Shown: positions 44,560 to 54,116, numbered from the stretch's first letter. The stretch: 64,000 nt of DNA from Algoriphagus zhangzhouensis (GCF_900148515.1 NZ_FRXN01000003.1:62001-126000), one strand, 5' to 3'. The notes: a model not told the origin generated them from the letters alone. Numbers and translations are program-made.

Positions 44560-45957
44560 TTGCTGATAGCTGCCATCATAGCCTATTTAGCGATCACAGT
44601 TGGGATCGGGGCCTGGTCTTCCAGACTGGTTCGAAACTCCAATGACTTTGTATTAGCGGGAAGATCTCTCCCGCTTTTTCTTTCTGCATCTGCCTTGTTT
44701 GCGACTTGGTTCGGATCGGAAACCATATTCGGAGCCTCATCCGTATATCTGGAGGAAGGGTTGATTGGTGTTATAGAAGATCCATTTGGGGGTGCACTTT
44801 GCTTGGTGCTCTTTGGAATGTTCTTTCTTCGCCCCATGTACCGAATGGGAGTTTTGACCATTGGAGACGTTTTCAAGAGAATCTTCGGAGCCAAAGTGGA
44901 GCTAACAGCTTCCCTATTCATGATTCCTGCATACTTCGGATATGTTGCAGCTCAATTAGTCGCTCTAAGTTTAGTTTTAGGAACGGTCACCGATTTAAAC
45001 TTGCTTCAGGGAATTATGATTTCTGCGGGAATAGTCGTTTTCTACACCTTTTTGGGAGGAATGTGGGCGATTTCCATCACCGATTTTATTCAAACCACGA
45101 TGATTGTAATCGGCCTTCTTTGGGTGGCTACAATGATTGCAAAAGAAGCGGGTGGAGTGTCAGAAATCCTTTCTCAGGCACCGCCTGAAAGCTTCCAGAT
45201 CCTTCCTGAAAACACCCTAAACGCTTGGCTCAACTATTTTGGAGCATGGATTATTTTGGGTTTGGGCTCCATCCCTTCCCAAGATATCTACCAACGTGTG
45301 ATGGCCTCCAAATCAGAAAGTGTCGCAGTCAAATCAACTTATTTGGCAGGCCTATTTTACTTAAGTTTCGGACTTCTGCCTTTATTTATAGCCTTGGGAG
45401 CGAAAGTTCTTTATCCAGAATTATACCTTGAAAATAAGCAGATGCTCTTGCCTTCCATGATTTTGGAACATGGAGGATTGCCTGTTCAGATTGTTTTCTT
45501 CGGTGCGCTCATCTCTGCGATTATGAGTACAACTAGCTCGGGTCTTTTAGCACCAGCTGCTATTATCTCTGAAAATATCATCCGGCCACGTTTCGGTAAA
45601 AATCTAGATGACAAGCATTTTCTATGGATTCTTAGAGGCAATGTGATTGCAGTAGCCATTGTAGCAACCATCTTAGCCAGTTTGGAATCTGATATTTATG
45701 ATCTGGTTGCAGGAGCCTCAATTCTCATGTTGGTTTCACTCTTTGTACCTTTGACCGCAGGTTTATATTGGAAAAAAGCCTCTCCGCTTGGAGCCATGCT
45801 TTCTATGATTATTGGAATGCTTGTCTACTTGATTGCATCTCGATTTGAAATGGAAGTTTCCCCTCATTTAATTGGCTTGGCAGCCAGTATTCTTGCCATG
45901 ATTATCGGGAGCATAATCTCCCCAAAACAAACTCAATCCATTCATGAATTATCCTAA
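44560..45957 (+). CDS. Sodium:solute symporter family protein
   Basis: 465 residues with about 13 membrane helices. TTG start at 44560, since the first helix (LIAAIIAYLAITVGIGAWSS) begins at once and no ATG precedes it. SSS features: SRLVRNSNDFVLAGRSLPL, ATWFGSETIFGASS, LGSIPSQDIYQRVMASKS, ALISAIMSTTSSGLLAPA (sodium-site serines/threonines). The solute is not identifiable. Its end overlaps the methyltransferase gene by 14 nt. Confidence 0.92.
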   Translation: MLIAAIIAYLAITVGIGAWSSRLVRNSNDFVLAGRSLPLFLSASALFATWFGSETIFGASSVYLEEGLIGVIEDPFGGALCLVLFGMFFLRPMYRMGVLTIGDVFKRIFGAKVELTASLFMIPAYFGYVAAQLVALSLVLGTVTDLNLLQGIMISAGIVVFYTFLGGMWAISITDFIQTTMIVIGLLWVATMIAKEAGGVSEILSQAPPESFQILPENTLNAWLNYFGAWIILGLGSIPSQDIYQRVMASKSESVAVKSTYLAGLFYLSFGLLPLFIALGAKVLYPELYLENKQMLLPSMILEHGGLPVQIVFFGALISAIMSTTSSGLLAPAAIISENIIRPRFGKNLDDKHFLWILRGNVIAVAIVATILASLESDIYDLVAGASILMLVSLFVPLTAGLYWKKASPLGAMLSMIIGMLVYLIASRFEMEVSPHLIGLAASILAMIIGSIISPKQTQSIHELS

Positions 45958-47125
45958 AATCGTACTAAAGAAAGGAAAAGAGATTTCCCTATTCCGTAAA
46001 CACCATTGGGTCTTTTCCGGAGCCATAGCCCACATGGACTCCGATTTAGAAGCAGGCCAGCTTGTTTCTGTATTTTCCCAAAAAGGAGATTTTTTAGGAA
46101 CTGGTCACTATGCGCATGGATCTATCATGGTTCGCTTGATCACCTTTGATCAAGAAGCGATTGATCAGGAATTTTGGAACAAAAGAATCCAAAATGCTTA
46201 TCAGGTAAGGAAGGCATTAGGCTTGACTGACAATGCAGAAACCAACGTTTATCGTTTGGTGCATGGAGAAGGTGATTTGCTTCCGGGACTCATTGTGGAC
46301 TTCTACAATGGCACAGCGGTGATCCAGGCTCATCATGTCGGAATGCATGCACATATTCAGGAAATAGCATCAGCTATCCAATCGGTTTATGGGGAGAGCT
46401 TAGCTGGAGTCTTTGACAAAAGCTCAGAAACCCTTCCGAAAAATCTGGACATTGCATCCAACGAATGGATTTTGGGCGCTCCGAAAACAGACTTGGTTCA
46501 AGAGTATGGAGCAACCTATAAAATTGACTGGGAAAAGGGTCAAAAAACAGGATTTTTCATCGATCAGAGAGAAAATCGAAAATTGTTAGCTTCTTTTTCC
46601 AAAGGCAAGAAGGTATTGAATACGTTCTGCTATTCCGGAGGATTCTCTGTATTGGCATTGTTAGACGGAGCCAAAGAAGTGCACTCAGTTGATATTTCTC
46701 CAAAAGCTATCGAATTGACTGAAGAGAACATATCGCTTAATCCAAAAATCACTGGTCAGCACGAATCAAAAGTAGCAGATGTGGTAAAATACATACGTGA
46801 AATCGGAGATGATTATGATGTGATAGTATTGGACCCACCAGCTTTTGCCAAAAATCTAAAAGCACGACACAACGCGGTGCAAGGCTATAAAAGGCTGAAT
46901 GTAGAGGCTTTGAAAAAGATTAAATCCGGTGGCATTTTATTCACATTCTCTTGTAGCCAAGTGGTTGATAAAGCATTGTTTAGAAACACCATCACTGCCG
47001 CAGCCTTGGAATCAGGTAGAAAAGTGAAAATCCTTCACCAATTAAGTCAGCCTGCTGACCATCCGATCAACATCTATCATCCTGAAACTGAATACCTCAA
47101 AGGCCTTGTACTTTATGTAGACTAA
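45944..47125 (+). CDS. Class I SAM-dependent rRNA methyltransferase (RlmI/RlmK-like)
   Basis: 393 residues. N-terminal PUA domain (about 1-80: KGKEISLFRKHHWVFSGAI), then an EEHEE-like middle part and a Rossmann methyltransferase: SAM site LNTFCYSGGFSVLAL, DIS acidic end, catalytic motif LDPPAFAKN, and FTFSCSQVV. The plan is that of RlmI, which makes m5C1962 in 23S rRNA in E. coli. The E. coli position is a family analogy, not shown here. Starts inside the symporter gene. Confidence 0.9.
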   Translation: MNYPKIVLKKGKEISLFRKHHWVFSGAIAHMDSDLEAGQLVSVFSQKGDFLGTGHYAHGSIMVRLITFDQEAIDQEFWNKRIQNAYQVRKALGLTDNAETNVYRLVHGEGDLLPGLIVDFYNGTAVIQAHHVGMHAHIQEIASAIQSVYGESLAGVFDKSSETLPKNLDIASNEWILGAPKTDLVQEYGATYKIDWEKGQKTGFFIDQRENRKLLASFSKGKKVLNTFCYSGGFSVLALLDGAKEVHSVDISPKAIELTEENISLNPKITGQHESKVADVVKYIREIGDDYDVIVLDPPAFAKNLKARHNAVQGYKRLNVEALKKIKSGGILFTFSCSQVVDKALFRNTITAAALESGRKVKILHQLSQPADHPINIYHPETEYLKGLVLYVD

Positions 47126-47193
47126 AAATCAAACAATTTTCCAAGGTGGATCAAGTCTTTTGGAGTATTTTCACCCTGTAAACTTACAACACT

Positions 47194-47628
47194 ATGTATA
47201 CTGGAATCCAACATTTACACTCTGGGCTTGCTTACTTGGTTTTGATCGCGTTGATCATCGTTATCGTTTTGATGCTTATCGGATCATTGAGTGGAAAAGA
47301 GTTCACTGAAAAAGACAGAAAAATAGCTCTAATCGCTTTCATCCTTTCCCACGTTCAGTTGTTGGTAGGATTGATCCTATATTTCGTCAGCCCAATCGGT
47401 TTGAGCCTTTTGCAAGGTGGCGGAGCGATGTCTGATCCAATTGCAAGATTGACTGCACTAGAGCACCCTTTGATCAATATCATTGCAATTGCTGTAATCA
47501 CCATCGGCTACAGCAGAGCGAAGAAGCTATCTACTTCTAAAGCCAAATTCAGATCCATCTATATGATGTATGCAATCGGTTTGGTTTTGATCTTGAGCAG
47601 AATCCCTTGGGGAAATTGGTTAGGCTAA
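47194..47628 (+). CDS. Four-helix membrane protein, cytochrome b-like
   Basis: 144 residues with four predicted helices (about 8-30, 42-64, 90-108, 120-138). Histidines H8/H9 (IQHLHSGLAY), H53 and H90 (LEHPLINI) fall in or at the helix ends and could bind haem; such proteins are commonly labelled cytochrome B in this phylum. Function unknown. Ends in a strong bidirectional terminator. Confidence 0.75.
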   Translation: MYTGIQHLHSGLAYLVLIALIIVIVLMLIGSLSGKEFTEKDRKIALIAFILSHVQLLVGLILYFVSPIGLSLLQGGGAMSDPIARLTALEHPLINIIAIAVITIGYSRAKKLSTSKAKFRSIYMMYAIGLVLILSRIPWGNWLG

Positions 47629-47650
47629 GCCTTCAATAAATCACATTAAA

Positions 47651-47691
47651 CCAAAAAATCCGGAGCTGATCATCAACTCCGGATTTTTTGG
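47651..47691. terminator. Bidirectional Rho-independent terminator
   Basis: A perfect 15-bp stem (ccaaaaaatccggag at 47651-47665 with its complement at 47677-47691) and an 11-nt loop. It serves the cytochrome b-like gene on plus and the HIT gene on minus. Confidence 0.92.
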
Positions 47692-47700
47692 TTCTCAAAT

Positions 47701-47749
47701 TCTTAAATCTTGGTTCTTGGCTCTCGGCTCTTGATTCCTGATTCTAATT
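47701..47749. repeat. Degenerate heptamer array (TCTTGRT type), 7 units
   Basis: Seven units in strict 7-nt register: TCTTAAA, TCTTGGT, TCTTGGC, TCTCGGC, TCTTGAT, TCCTGAT, TCTAATT. It ends exactly at the stop codon of the HIT gene, just as the array at 13626-13667 ends at the stop of permease 6. Confidence 0.75.
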
Positions 47750-48141
47750 TAAAATCCACCTTTTATCGTTTCTGCTATTTCAGCCAGTTCCTCATTGCTA
47801 AGTTTCAACTTAGGTCGGGTAAAATTGATATCATCCATCGTTCTCAAGGGTACCAAATGAACATGTACGTGAGGCACCTCTAGTCCGATTACCGCCACTC
47901 CTACTCTTGTACATTTGATCGTTTTATCGATTGCTTTGGCCACTTTCTGAGAGAAAACAGTTAAACCAGAAAGAACCTCAGGATCGAGATCAAAAATGTA
48001 ATCCACCTCTTGCTTAGGTACTACCAACACATGTCCTTTTACCAAAGGCATGATATCTAAAAATGCGATGTAATTATCATCCTCAGCTACGATATGAGCA
48101 GGGATTTCTCTGTTGATGATTTTTGTAAAGATGCTTGCCAT
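47749..48141 (-). CDS. HIT-family nucleotide hydrolase (HINT-like)
   Basis: 130 residues, full length. FTKIINREIPAHIVAEDD at the N-terminus, and the histidine triad VPHVHVHLVPL at about 97-107 with the nucleophile in the third place. Hydrolyses nucleoside phosphoramidates or similar. Downstream of greA, separated from it by a terminator (48154-48181). Confidence 0.95.
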   Translation of the reverse strand: MASIFTKIINREIPAHIVAEDDNYIAFLDIMPLVKGHVLVVPKQEVDYIFDLDPEVLSGLTVFSQKVAKAIDKTIKCTRVGVAVIGLEVPHVHVHLVPLRTMDDINFTRPKLKLSNEELAEIAETIKGGF

Positions 48142-48153
48142 AATGCCCGAAAA

Positions 48154-48181
48154 TAAAAAAATCCCGGCGAAAACCGGGATT
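48154..48181 (-). terminator. Rho-independent terminator after greA
   Basis: Stem aatcccgg/ccgggatt (48160-48167, 48174-48181), 6-nt loop, T run on the minus strand. Confidence 0.87.
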
Positions 48182-48200
48182 CAAATGAATTAAATATGGA

Positions 48201-48674
48201 TTAGTAAGAGATATCTAAAATCTCAAACTGAAGCTTTCCAGCTGGTGCATTGATCTCTGCGATTTCACCGATAGTTTTTCCAACAAGACCTTTTCCAAAT
48301 GGAGAGGCCAAAGAGATTTTTCCAGCTTTCAAATCAGCCTCTTCTTCAGAAACCAAGGTATAAGCTACGGTCATCCCGTTTTTAACATTTTTGATTTTCA
48401 CAGTACTCAAAATACCAACTTTGGACTGATCCAATTGAGAATTGTCAAGTACTCGCGCATTCCCTACAACAGCTTCCAATTTTGCAATCTTCAACTCCAA
48501 AAGACCCTGAGCATCCTTAGCAGCATCGTATTCGGCATTTTCAGACAAATCACCTTTGTCTCTTGCCTCTGCAATTTGCTTAGCAATATCCGATCTACCC
48601 TTAGTCTTCATCTCGTGAAGTTCATCTTTCAGCTTCTTCAGGCCTTCCTCGGTATAGTATTGTACTTTTGACAT
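48201..48674 (-). CDS. greA: Transcription elongation factor GreA
   Basis: 157 residues from the ATG at 48674 (MSKVQYYTEEGLKKLKDEL). Rescues backtracked RNA polymerase. N-terminal coiled coil with the tip acidic residues in DLSENAEYDAAKD, then the FKBP-like C-terminal domain (SPFGKGLVGKTIGE). The 15 codons open upstream are hydrophobic and not part of the family, so the inner ATG is used. Confidence 0.97.
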   Translation of the reverse strand: MSKVQYYTEEGLKKLKDELHEMKTKGRSDIAKQIAEARDKGDLSENAEYDAAKDAQGLLELKIAKLEAVVGNARVLDNSQLDQSKVGILSTVKIKNVKNGMTVAYTLVSEEEADLKAGKISLASPFGKGLVGKTIGEIAEINAPAGKLQFEILDISY

Positions 48675-48834
48675 AGTTATGTTTGTTAGTAGGCACAAAA
48701 AACAAAGTAACGGTCGCATGAATGGGACCGTTACCTTTTCTCTTGCTTGTATTTGTTAGGCAAAAATAGCAATTATCCATTCACAAAGCAAAAAAGCCAT
48801 CATTTTTCAATGGTATGGAAGACTTTGTAAATCT

Positions 48835-49764
48835 TTATTTGAATGCTTTCTTGATCCTTTTTACAAGGACTTGATTGATCTTTTCATAGGACTCAAAAGT
48901 CCATCCCGCCACATGTGGACTAAAGATGACATTATCTCTTTGAGCCAACTTTTCAAACTCCTCTTTCTGCTCAGGGGTAAACTTCTTGAATTTCTCATTT
49001 TCCAGCACATCCAAGACTGCTCCTCTTAGAATCCCTGCATCCAAAGCTCGGTTCAAGGTTTCAAAACTGATCACTTCTCCCCTTGCTGTATTGATCAACC
49101 AAAATGGTTTGGCAAAGCTTTCCAACTCTTCAAAAGTAAAAAAACCTTTGGTTTCGGGAGTCAAAGGAACATGGATGCTCAAAATATCAGCCTCCGCTTT
49201 TACTTTTTCCCAAATGACTTCTTGGACATTATCGTCCTCAAATTCTCTCTTATACTTGTCATAAGCCATCACGCAAACTCCAAAGCCCGACATACGTTTT
49301 GCAAAGGATTTTCCCATATTGCCATAGCCCATGATCCCAACGGTCTTCCCTTTGAGCTCATGCCCCCTATTTCCTTCCCTATCCCAGATTCCTTTTCTTA
49401 CCTCAGCATCGGCTTTGATCACATGATTGAACAAAGCCAAAAGTCCACCTACAGCATGCTCTGCTACAGCATCTCTATTGCCTTTTGCGGCATGGAAAAG
49501 CTTGATTCCTCTCTCTACTAAGTAATCCAAATCAATCTTATCCAAACCGGCACCTGCCCTTGCGATAAATTGCAATTGGCTGGCTTTTTCTAACAACTCC
49601 CGATCCATCGGTGTCTTCGAGCGGATCACCAAGCCATGAAAATCATGGACTTTATCCATAATCTCAGAGCGAGAAATTTTAGGTTCATAGTGAACGGTAT
49701 GCTCGTCTTTCTCCAGCAATTCAATTATGCTGGGATGCATTTCATCTATGATAAGTATTTTCAT
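48835..49764 (-). CDS. D-2-hydroxyacid dehydrogenase, phosphoglycerate dehydrogenase-like
   Basis: 309 residues, no ACT domain. NAD site GIMGYGNMGKSFA near 145-157, catalytic R in NTARGEVI, E in VLDVLENEKF, and H in SPHVAGWT. Substrate block FIARAGAGLDKID fits 3-phosphoglycerate dehydrogenases of the short type. A role in serine synthesis is likely but not proven; no serC lies nearby. It starts 4 nt after the mgtE stop, in an rsmA-mgtE-dehydrogenase run. Confidence 0.9.
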   Translation of the reverse strand: MKILIIDEMHPSIIELLEKDEHTVHYEPKISRSEIMDKVHDFHGLVIRSKTPMDRELLEKASQLQFIARAGAGLDKIDLDYLVERGIKLFHAAKGNRDAVAEHAVGGLLALFNHVIKADAEVRKGIWDREGNRGHELKGKTVGIMGYGNMGKSFAKRMSGFGVCVMAYDKYKREFEDDNVQEVIWEKVKAEADILSIHVPLTPETKGFFTFEELESFAKPFWLINTARGEVISFETLNRALDAGILRGAVLDVLENEKFKKFTPEQKEEFEKLAQRDNVIFSPHVAGWTFESYEKINQVLVKRIKKAFK

Positions 49765-49768
49765 TCTA

Positions 49769-51136
49769 TTATAAATTCAATAAAAGCATGGCTACGCCGA
49801 AATAAACAGCAAGCCCTAACAAGTCATTGGTAGTGGTGATAAATGGTCCCGAGGCAATAGCGGGATTGATTCCAAAACGATTCAGTACCAAAGGAGTGAC
49901 AGTCCCCATAAAAGAGGCCAACAAAACCACACAAAACAGAGCTATTCCTACAGTAACTCCAAAGATCGGTTCAAAGCCATACAGAAAAACAACGACTAGG
50001 AACACAAAAGCTCCCAATACGACTCCATTGATTAAGGCAATCATCAAGCCCTTGAAGAAACGTTGAAATGGAGTATCATCAAATACCGACTTGCTAGCTA
50101 ATGATTGTACAATCAGAGAACTGGCCTGAATTCCTACATTTCCACCTGTTGCAGCAACCAAGGGTATAAAAGAGGCCAAAGCTAAATATTTATTCAACCC
50201 ATCTTCAAAGAAACCAATGATCTTGGCCCCCATCAATCCTCCCATCACTCCAATCAACAACCAGGGAAGTCTCGCTTTGGTGATCATAAAAATGGAATCG
50301 GATTCCTCAATATCTCCGGAGATACCGGCCATTGCCTGGATATCCTCATCCGCTTCCTCTTGAACTACGTCCAAGATATCATCCACGGTAATTCTTCCGA
50401 CCAACTTGTTTTTGGCATTAATGACAGGAACAGATTCCAAGTCATACTTTCGCATGATAGAAGCCACTTCCTCCTGATCCATATAAGTTGGAACGGAAAT
50501 AACCTCTTCTTCATAGATATCCTCAATCTTGGTATTTTCCCCAGCCAGGATGATTCGTTTCAAAGAAACTCTCCCTAAAAGTTGTTGGCGATTATTTACA
50601 ACGTAGATAGAAAAGATCTTCTCTACATTTTCGGCTTGTCTTCTAATCTCATTGATGGTCTGGATTACATTCCAGTTTTTATTGGCCCGGATGAATTCCT
50701 TTGCCATGATACCACCCGCTGTATCCTCTTCATAGCGTAAAAGGTCTAAAACCTGCTCAGACTTGAGTTTATCTTGAAAGTGAGAAATTACTTCCTCCCG
50801 CTCCCTTTCTCCTAAAAGCTTGAGCATATCCGCTCCATCATCAGAGTCCATCAACTCGATGTAGGAAGCGATTTCAGGTTCGGAATATTCCTTTAAAACC
50901 CTAAAAAGGGTGTTATCATCCAGTTCGATTAGAATATCAGCTGCGGTTTGCTGAGGCAAAGCCCGAAGCACATAGATGGATTCTTCCATCGAAAGCTCGT
51001 CCAGCACAGCTGCAATATCAGCCACATTGACCCCATCTAGTGATTCCTGAATAAAATCAAGATCCTGAGACTCGATCGCCTGCTGAAGGCTCTCTAAGTA
51101 TTCTTTCGAAAGTTCAAATTGCTTAATGATTTCCAC
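49769..51136 (-). CDS. mgtE: Magnesium transporter MgtE
   Basis: 455 residues. N-terminal superhelical domain about 1-130, two CBS domains about 135-255 (GGIMAKEFI, VVNNRQQLLGRVSL, VINAKNKLVGRITVDDILD) that sense cytosolic Mg, then five helices about 285-455 with the pore motif PLVAATGGNVGIQAS. Overlaps the end of rsmA by 14 nt, so it is translationally coupled. Confidence 0.96.
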   Translation of the reverse strand: MEIIKQFELSKEYLESLQQAIESQDLDFIQESLDGVNVADIAAVLDELSMEESIYVLRALPQQTAADILIELDDNTLFRVLKEYSEPEIASYIELMDSDDGADMLKLLGEREREEVISHFQDKLKSEQVLDLLRYEEDTAGGIMAKEFIRANKNWNVIQTINEIRRQAENVEKIFSIYVVNNRQQLLGRVSLKRIILAGENTKIEDIYEEEVISVPTYMDQEEVASIMRKYDLESVPVINAKNKLVGRITVDDILDVVQEEADEDIQAMAGISGDIEESDSIFMITKARLPWLLIGVMGGLMGAKIIGFFEDGLNKYLALASFIPLVAATGGNVGIQASSLIVQSLASKSVFDDTPFQRFFKGLMIALINGVVLGAFVFLVVVFLYGFEPIFGVTVGIALFCVVLLASFMGTVTPLVLNRFGINPAIASGPFITTTNDLLGLAVYFGVAMLLLNL

Positions 51137-51908
51137 GAGAAGCTTCGATTTGTTGGGTTAAAAACACAAAATCAGCCACATCCAATTGTTCCGCACGTTT
51201 ATCCAAAAGTGGATTAATTTTCAAATCTTCCGGAAGTTGAAATGATTTGAGAGAATTACGCAAAGTTTTCCTTCTATTTCCAAATCCTGCCTTTACTACC
51301 TGGAAAAATAATTTTTCCTTGCAGTCCAGCTTTTCCGTTTGGTTTCTAGTCAAGCGGATGACTCCAGAGTCAACCTTTGGAGGAGGATTAAAAACTCCCG
51401 GAGGCACGGTAAACAAATATTCAATATCATAAAACGCCTGCAGCAAAACAGATAAAATCCCGTATGCTTTATTTCCTTTCGGAGAGGCTATTCTTTGTGC
51501 CACTTCCTTTTGAAGCATACAAACTACCTCAGTCACTTTATCTCTTTCATCCAAAACACGGAAGAAAATCTGAGATGAAATATTATAAGGAAAATTACCC
51601 GCTATGGCGTATTTATCAGGCAAAACGGAGGAGAAATCCTCCTTCAAATAATCCCCTTCAATGATCTTTTCCTTGAGCTGGGGATATTTTTGATATAGAT
51701 AGGCTATGGACTCAGAATCAATATCGATCAGATAAAGTTCCATTGGATTTTTCAAAAGAAAATCCGTGAGCACACCCATACCCGGTCCGATTTCAAGGAC
51801 ACAATTCACCCCATCATGACCTTTGACTGCCTGAGCAATCCGCTCGGCAATACTCAAATCAGTCAAAAAATGTTGTCCCAGATGTTTTTTGGGTCTGACG
51901 TTTTGCAT
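51123..51908 (-). CDS. rsmA: 16S rRNA dimethyladenosine transferase
   Basis: 261 residues; dimethylates two adjacent adenines near the 3' end of 16S rRNA. KKHLGQHFLTD at the N-terminus, SAM site VLEIGPGMGVLT, catalytic NFPYNISSQI, and the C-terminal GNRRKTLRNSLK. First gene of the rsmA-mgtE-dehydrogenase run, divergent from pdxA across 102 nt. Confidence 0.97.
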   Translation of the reverse strand: MQNVRPKKHLGQHFLTDLSIAERIAQAVKGHDGVNCVLEIGPGMGVLTDFLLKNPMELYLIDIDSESIAYLYQKYPQLKEKIIEGDYLKEDFSSVLPDKYAIAGNFPYNISSQIFFRVLDERDKVTEVVCMLQKEVAQRIASPKGNKAYGILSVLLQAFYDIEYLFTVPPGVFNPPPKVDSGVIRLTRNQTEKLDCKEKLFFQVVKAGFGNRRKTLRNSLKSFQLPEDLKINPLLDKRAEQLDVADFVFLTQQIEASRGNH

Positions 51909-52010
51909 CGAATAGCTCAGATTATTTTTTATAACTTGCGCCTAAAATTAAGACAATATTCCTAAAGGCCTAAGTCCAATCAAGGGCCCTCTTTTTAAAT
52001 CTTTGTTTTT

Positions 52011-53033
52011 ATGAGCACAAGAAATTCAAAACCCATCATTGGGATCAGTATCGGAGATGTAAACGGCGTCGGAGCGGAAGTCATTATGAAGGCGCTTTTG
52101 GACAATAGATCTCATAAAAACTTCACTCCCCTGATCTATGGTCATGGAAAAGCATTGAGCTTTTACAGAAAGCAACTGAATATGGAGGACTTCAATTTTC
52201 TTCAAATTAGGAGTCTGGATGAAGTCCAATACAAAAGAGTCAATGTAATCAATGCAGTTGAGGAATGCCCGGAGATTATTCCTGGTGTAGAAACTCATGA
52301 AGCTGGTAAAATGGCTCTGGATTCCTTGAAAATGGCAGTCGAAGACCTGAAATCCGGCAAAATCCAAGCTTTAGTGACCGCTCCAGTCAATAAGAACAAT
52401 ATCAATTCTGAGGAATTCAAATTTGTGGGACATACGGAGTTTATCACCGATTCTGTAGGAGCCAAAAACAGTCTGATGTTTATGGTGGCCGAACAATTGA
52501 GAGTTGGCTTGGTGACTGGCCATATTCCTCTTTCTCAAGTTTCCTCAGCAGTGACCAAAGAAAAAATCAAAGAGAAAGCCAATATGATGTTGGCCAGTCT
52601 GGAAAATGACTTTGGAATATCTAAGCCAAGAATTGCCATTTTGGGACTAAACCCTCATGCTGGTGAGGATGGATTGTTGGGAAAGGAAGAAGAAGAAATC
52701 ATCCGTCCAGCAATCAATGAGCTGAAAGATCAAAATAAAATGGTCTTTGGCCCATACCCATCCGACGGCTTCTTTGGAATGATGCACCAAACCAAATTTG
52801 ACGGAATCCTTGCCATGTATCATGATCAGGGCTTGATTCCATTCAAATCAATCGCATTTAGCAATGGAGTGAACTTCACAGCTGGACTTCCTGTTATCAG
52901 AACCTCCCCTGACCATGGTACAGCCTATAATATAGCTGGAAAAGGTCTTGCAGATGAGGGCTCTATGCGTGCAGCGATCTTTCTGGCAGCAGATATCGTT
53001 CAATACAAGGAATCCCTTTTGGAGGAAGCTTAA
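52011..53033 (+). CDS. pdxA: 4-hydroxythreonine-4-phosphate dehydrogenase
   Basis: 340 residues; pyridoxal phosphate synthesis. Metal-binding histidines in VGHTEFI, LNPHAGEDG and MYHDQGLIPFK. N-terminal GISIGDVNGVGAEV is the family start. The long insert typical of PdxA is present. It stands 94 nt before yceD, which has its own promoter element. Confidence 0.97.
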   Translation: MSTRNSKPIIGISIGDVNGVGAEVIMKALLDNRSHKNFTPLIYGHGKALSFYRKQLNMEDFNFLQIRSLDEVQYKRVNVINAVEECPEIIPGVETHEAGKMALDSLKMAVEDLKSGKIQALVTAPVNKNNINSEEFKFVGHTEFITDSVGAKNSLMFMVAEQLRVGLVTGHIPLSQVSSAVTKEKIKEKANMMLASLENDFGISKPRIAILGLNPHAGEDGLLGKEEEEIIRPAINELKDQNKMVFGPYPSDGFFGMMHQTKFDGILAMYHDQGLIPFKSIAFSNGVNFTAGLPVIRTSPDHGTAYNIAGKGLADEGSMRAAIFLAADIVQYKESLLEEA

Positions 53034-53094
53034 TTTATTGAGCAAAAACCAAATAATATTTTCCCTAGGATTATTAAAAAAATAAAATAATGTC

Positions 53095-53102
53095 TATTTT
53101 TG
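53095..53102 (+). promoter_or_regulatory. Bacteroidota -7 promoter element (TAnnTTTG) of yceD-rpmF
   Basis: TATTTTTG followed by CGG, 25 nt before the GTG start at 53128. It is followed by an unusually good Shine-Dalgarno ggaggaa at 53119-53125. Confidence 0.5.
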
Positions 53103-53127
53103 CGGTCTTAAATCGGAAGGAGGAATC

Positions 53128-53694
53128 GTGAAATTCTTGAGAAGCTTTGATATTGAGGTAATTAAGTTCAAAGAGGGAAGTCACGAAATTGATTTTCAGA
53201 TTGATGATCAGTTCTTCTCCCAGTTTGAAGACAATGACTTGGTCCAAAAAGGTGACTTGACCGCACGGGTCTTGATGCACAAAGGAGCCAATTTGATTGA
53301 AATGGAATTTCAAATTGCAGGAAAAGTAAGATTGACCTGTGACAGAAGTCTAGAGGAATTTGACCAAGATCTGGACATTCAGGAAGAACTCATTTTCAAA
53401 TACGGCTCAGAAGAAAAAGAGATTGACGAGAATATTTACATGATCACTCGGGACACTCCAAGTATTAATGTAGCTCAGTTTATCTATGAATTCATTCTTT
53501 TGGCGCTTCCTGCCAAAAAAATTCATCCAAACCATAGAAATGAATTGGACGATGAAGAAGTGGAAGCTGAAGGCCTATATATTTATATAGATGGTGAAGG
53601 CGACTCAGAATGGGAAGATTCAGAAGAAGGAGAAGAAGAAGAAGATCAACCGGTAGATCCCCGATGGGAAATGCTGAAAAACTTAAAAAAATAA
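53128..53694 (+). CDS. YceD/DUF177 family protein
   Basis: 188 residues, GTG start at 53128, supported by ggaggaa just upstream. The DUF177 core includes the single cysteine block VRLTCDRSLEEF and DTPSINVAQFIYEFILLALP. The C-terminus is strongly acidic (about 150-180, mostly E and D). It precedes rpmF in most bacteria and is linked to 23S rRNA/L32 biogenesis. The gap to rpmF is 26 nt. Confidence 0.92.
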   Translation: MKFLRSFDIEVIKFKEGSHEIDFQIDDQFFSQFEDNDLVQKGDLTARVLMHKGANLIEMEFQIAGKVRLTCDRSLEEFDQDLDIQEELIFKYGSEEKEIDENIYMITRDTPSINVAQFIYEFILLALPAKKIHPNHRNELDDEEVEAEGLYIYIDGEGDSEWEDSEEGEEEEDQPVDPRWEMLKNLKK

Positions 53695-53720
53695 AAGAGA
53701 AATCATAAACCACGAATAAA

Positions 53721-53912
53721 ATGGCACATCCTAAACGCAAAATTTCGAAAACCAGAAGAGATAAGAGAAGAACTCATTACAAATTGGAGGCTCCTGGTTT
53801 GGCTAAATGTCCAACTACTGGCGAAATGCACCTTCCTCACAGAGCTTTCTGGTTGGACGGTAAATTGTACTATAAAGGACAAGTAATCATCGAAAAAGAA
53901 GTATTGGCTTAA
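53721..53912 (+). CDS. rpmF: Ribosomal protein L32
   Basis: 63 residues: [17 protein letters not shown] at the N-terminus is diagnostic. Of the zinc-ribbon cysteines only the first survives ([17 protein letters not shown]), so this is a zinc-free form. Followed by a terminator at 53935. Confidence 0.97.
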   Translation: MAHPKRKISKTRRDKRRTHYKLEAPGLAKCPTTGEMHLPHRAFWLDGKLYYKGQVIIEKEVLA

Positions 53913-53934
53913 TCCAATTCTTTCCAAATATTAG

Positions 53935-53964
53935 AAATCCATTCCCTTTCAGGAATGGATTTTT
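53935..53964 (+). terminator. Rho-independent terminator after rpmF
   Basis: 11-bp stem aaatccattcc/ggaatggattt (53935-53945, 53952-53962) with a 6-nt loop and T run. Confidence 0.9.
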
Positions 53965-54093
53965 CTTTTTCAGACAATTACAATCCTCATGGATTCAGTA
54001 ACTTAGCAATTGATAGTCCGATTAATTTTGGCAGTAAGAAGCAATTGTAATATTTTTGACCTTCCTTAGTGAAACCTATCAACCTAAGATTGA

Positions 54094-54116
54094 CAAAGAC
54101 TTCCTCATAGTCTTTG
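54094..54116 (+). promoter_or_regulatory. Leader hairpin before fabH
   Basis: caaagact/agtctttg (54094-54101, 54109-54116) with a 7-nt loop, 17 nt before the fabH ATG. It could be an operator for a fatty-acid regulator or a leader hairpin; only one copy is present. Confidence 0.35.
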
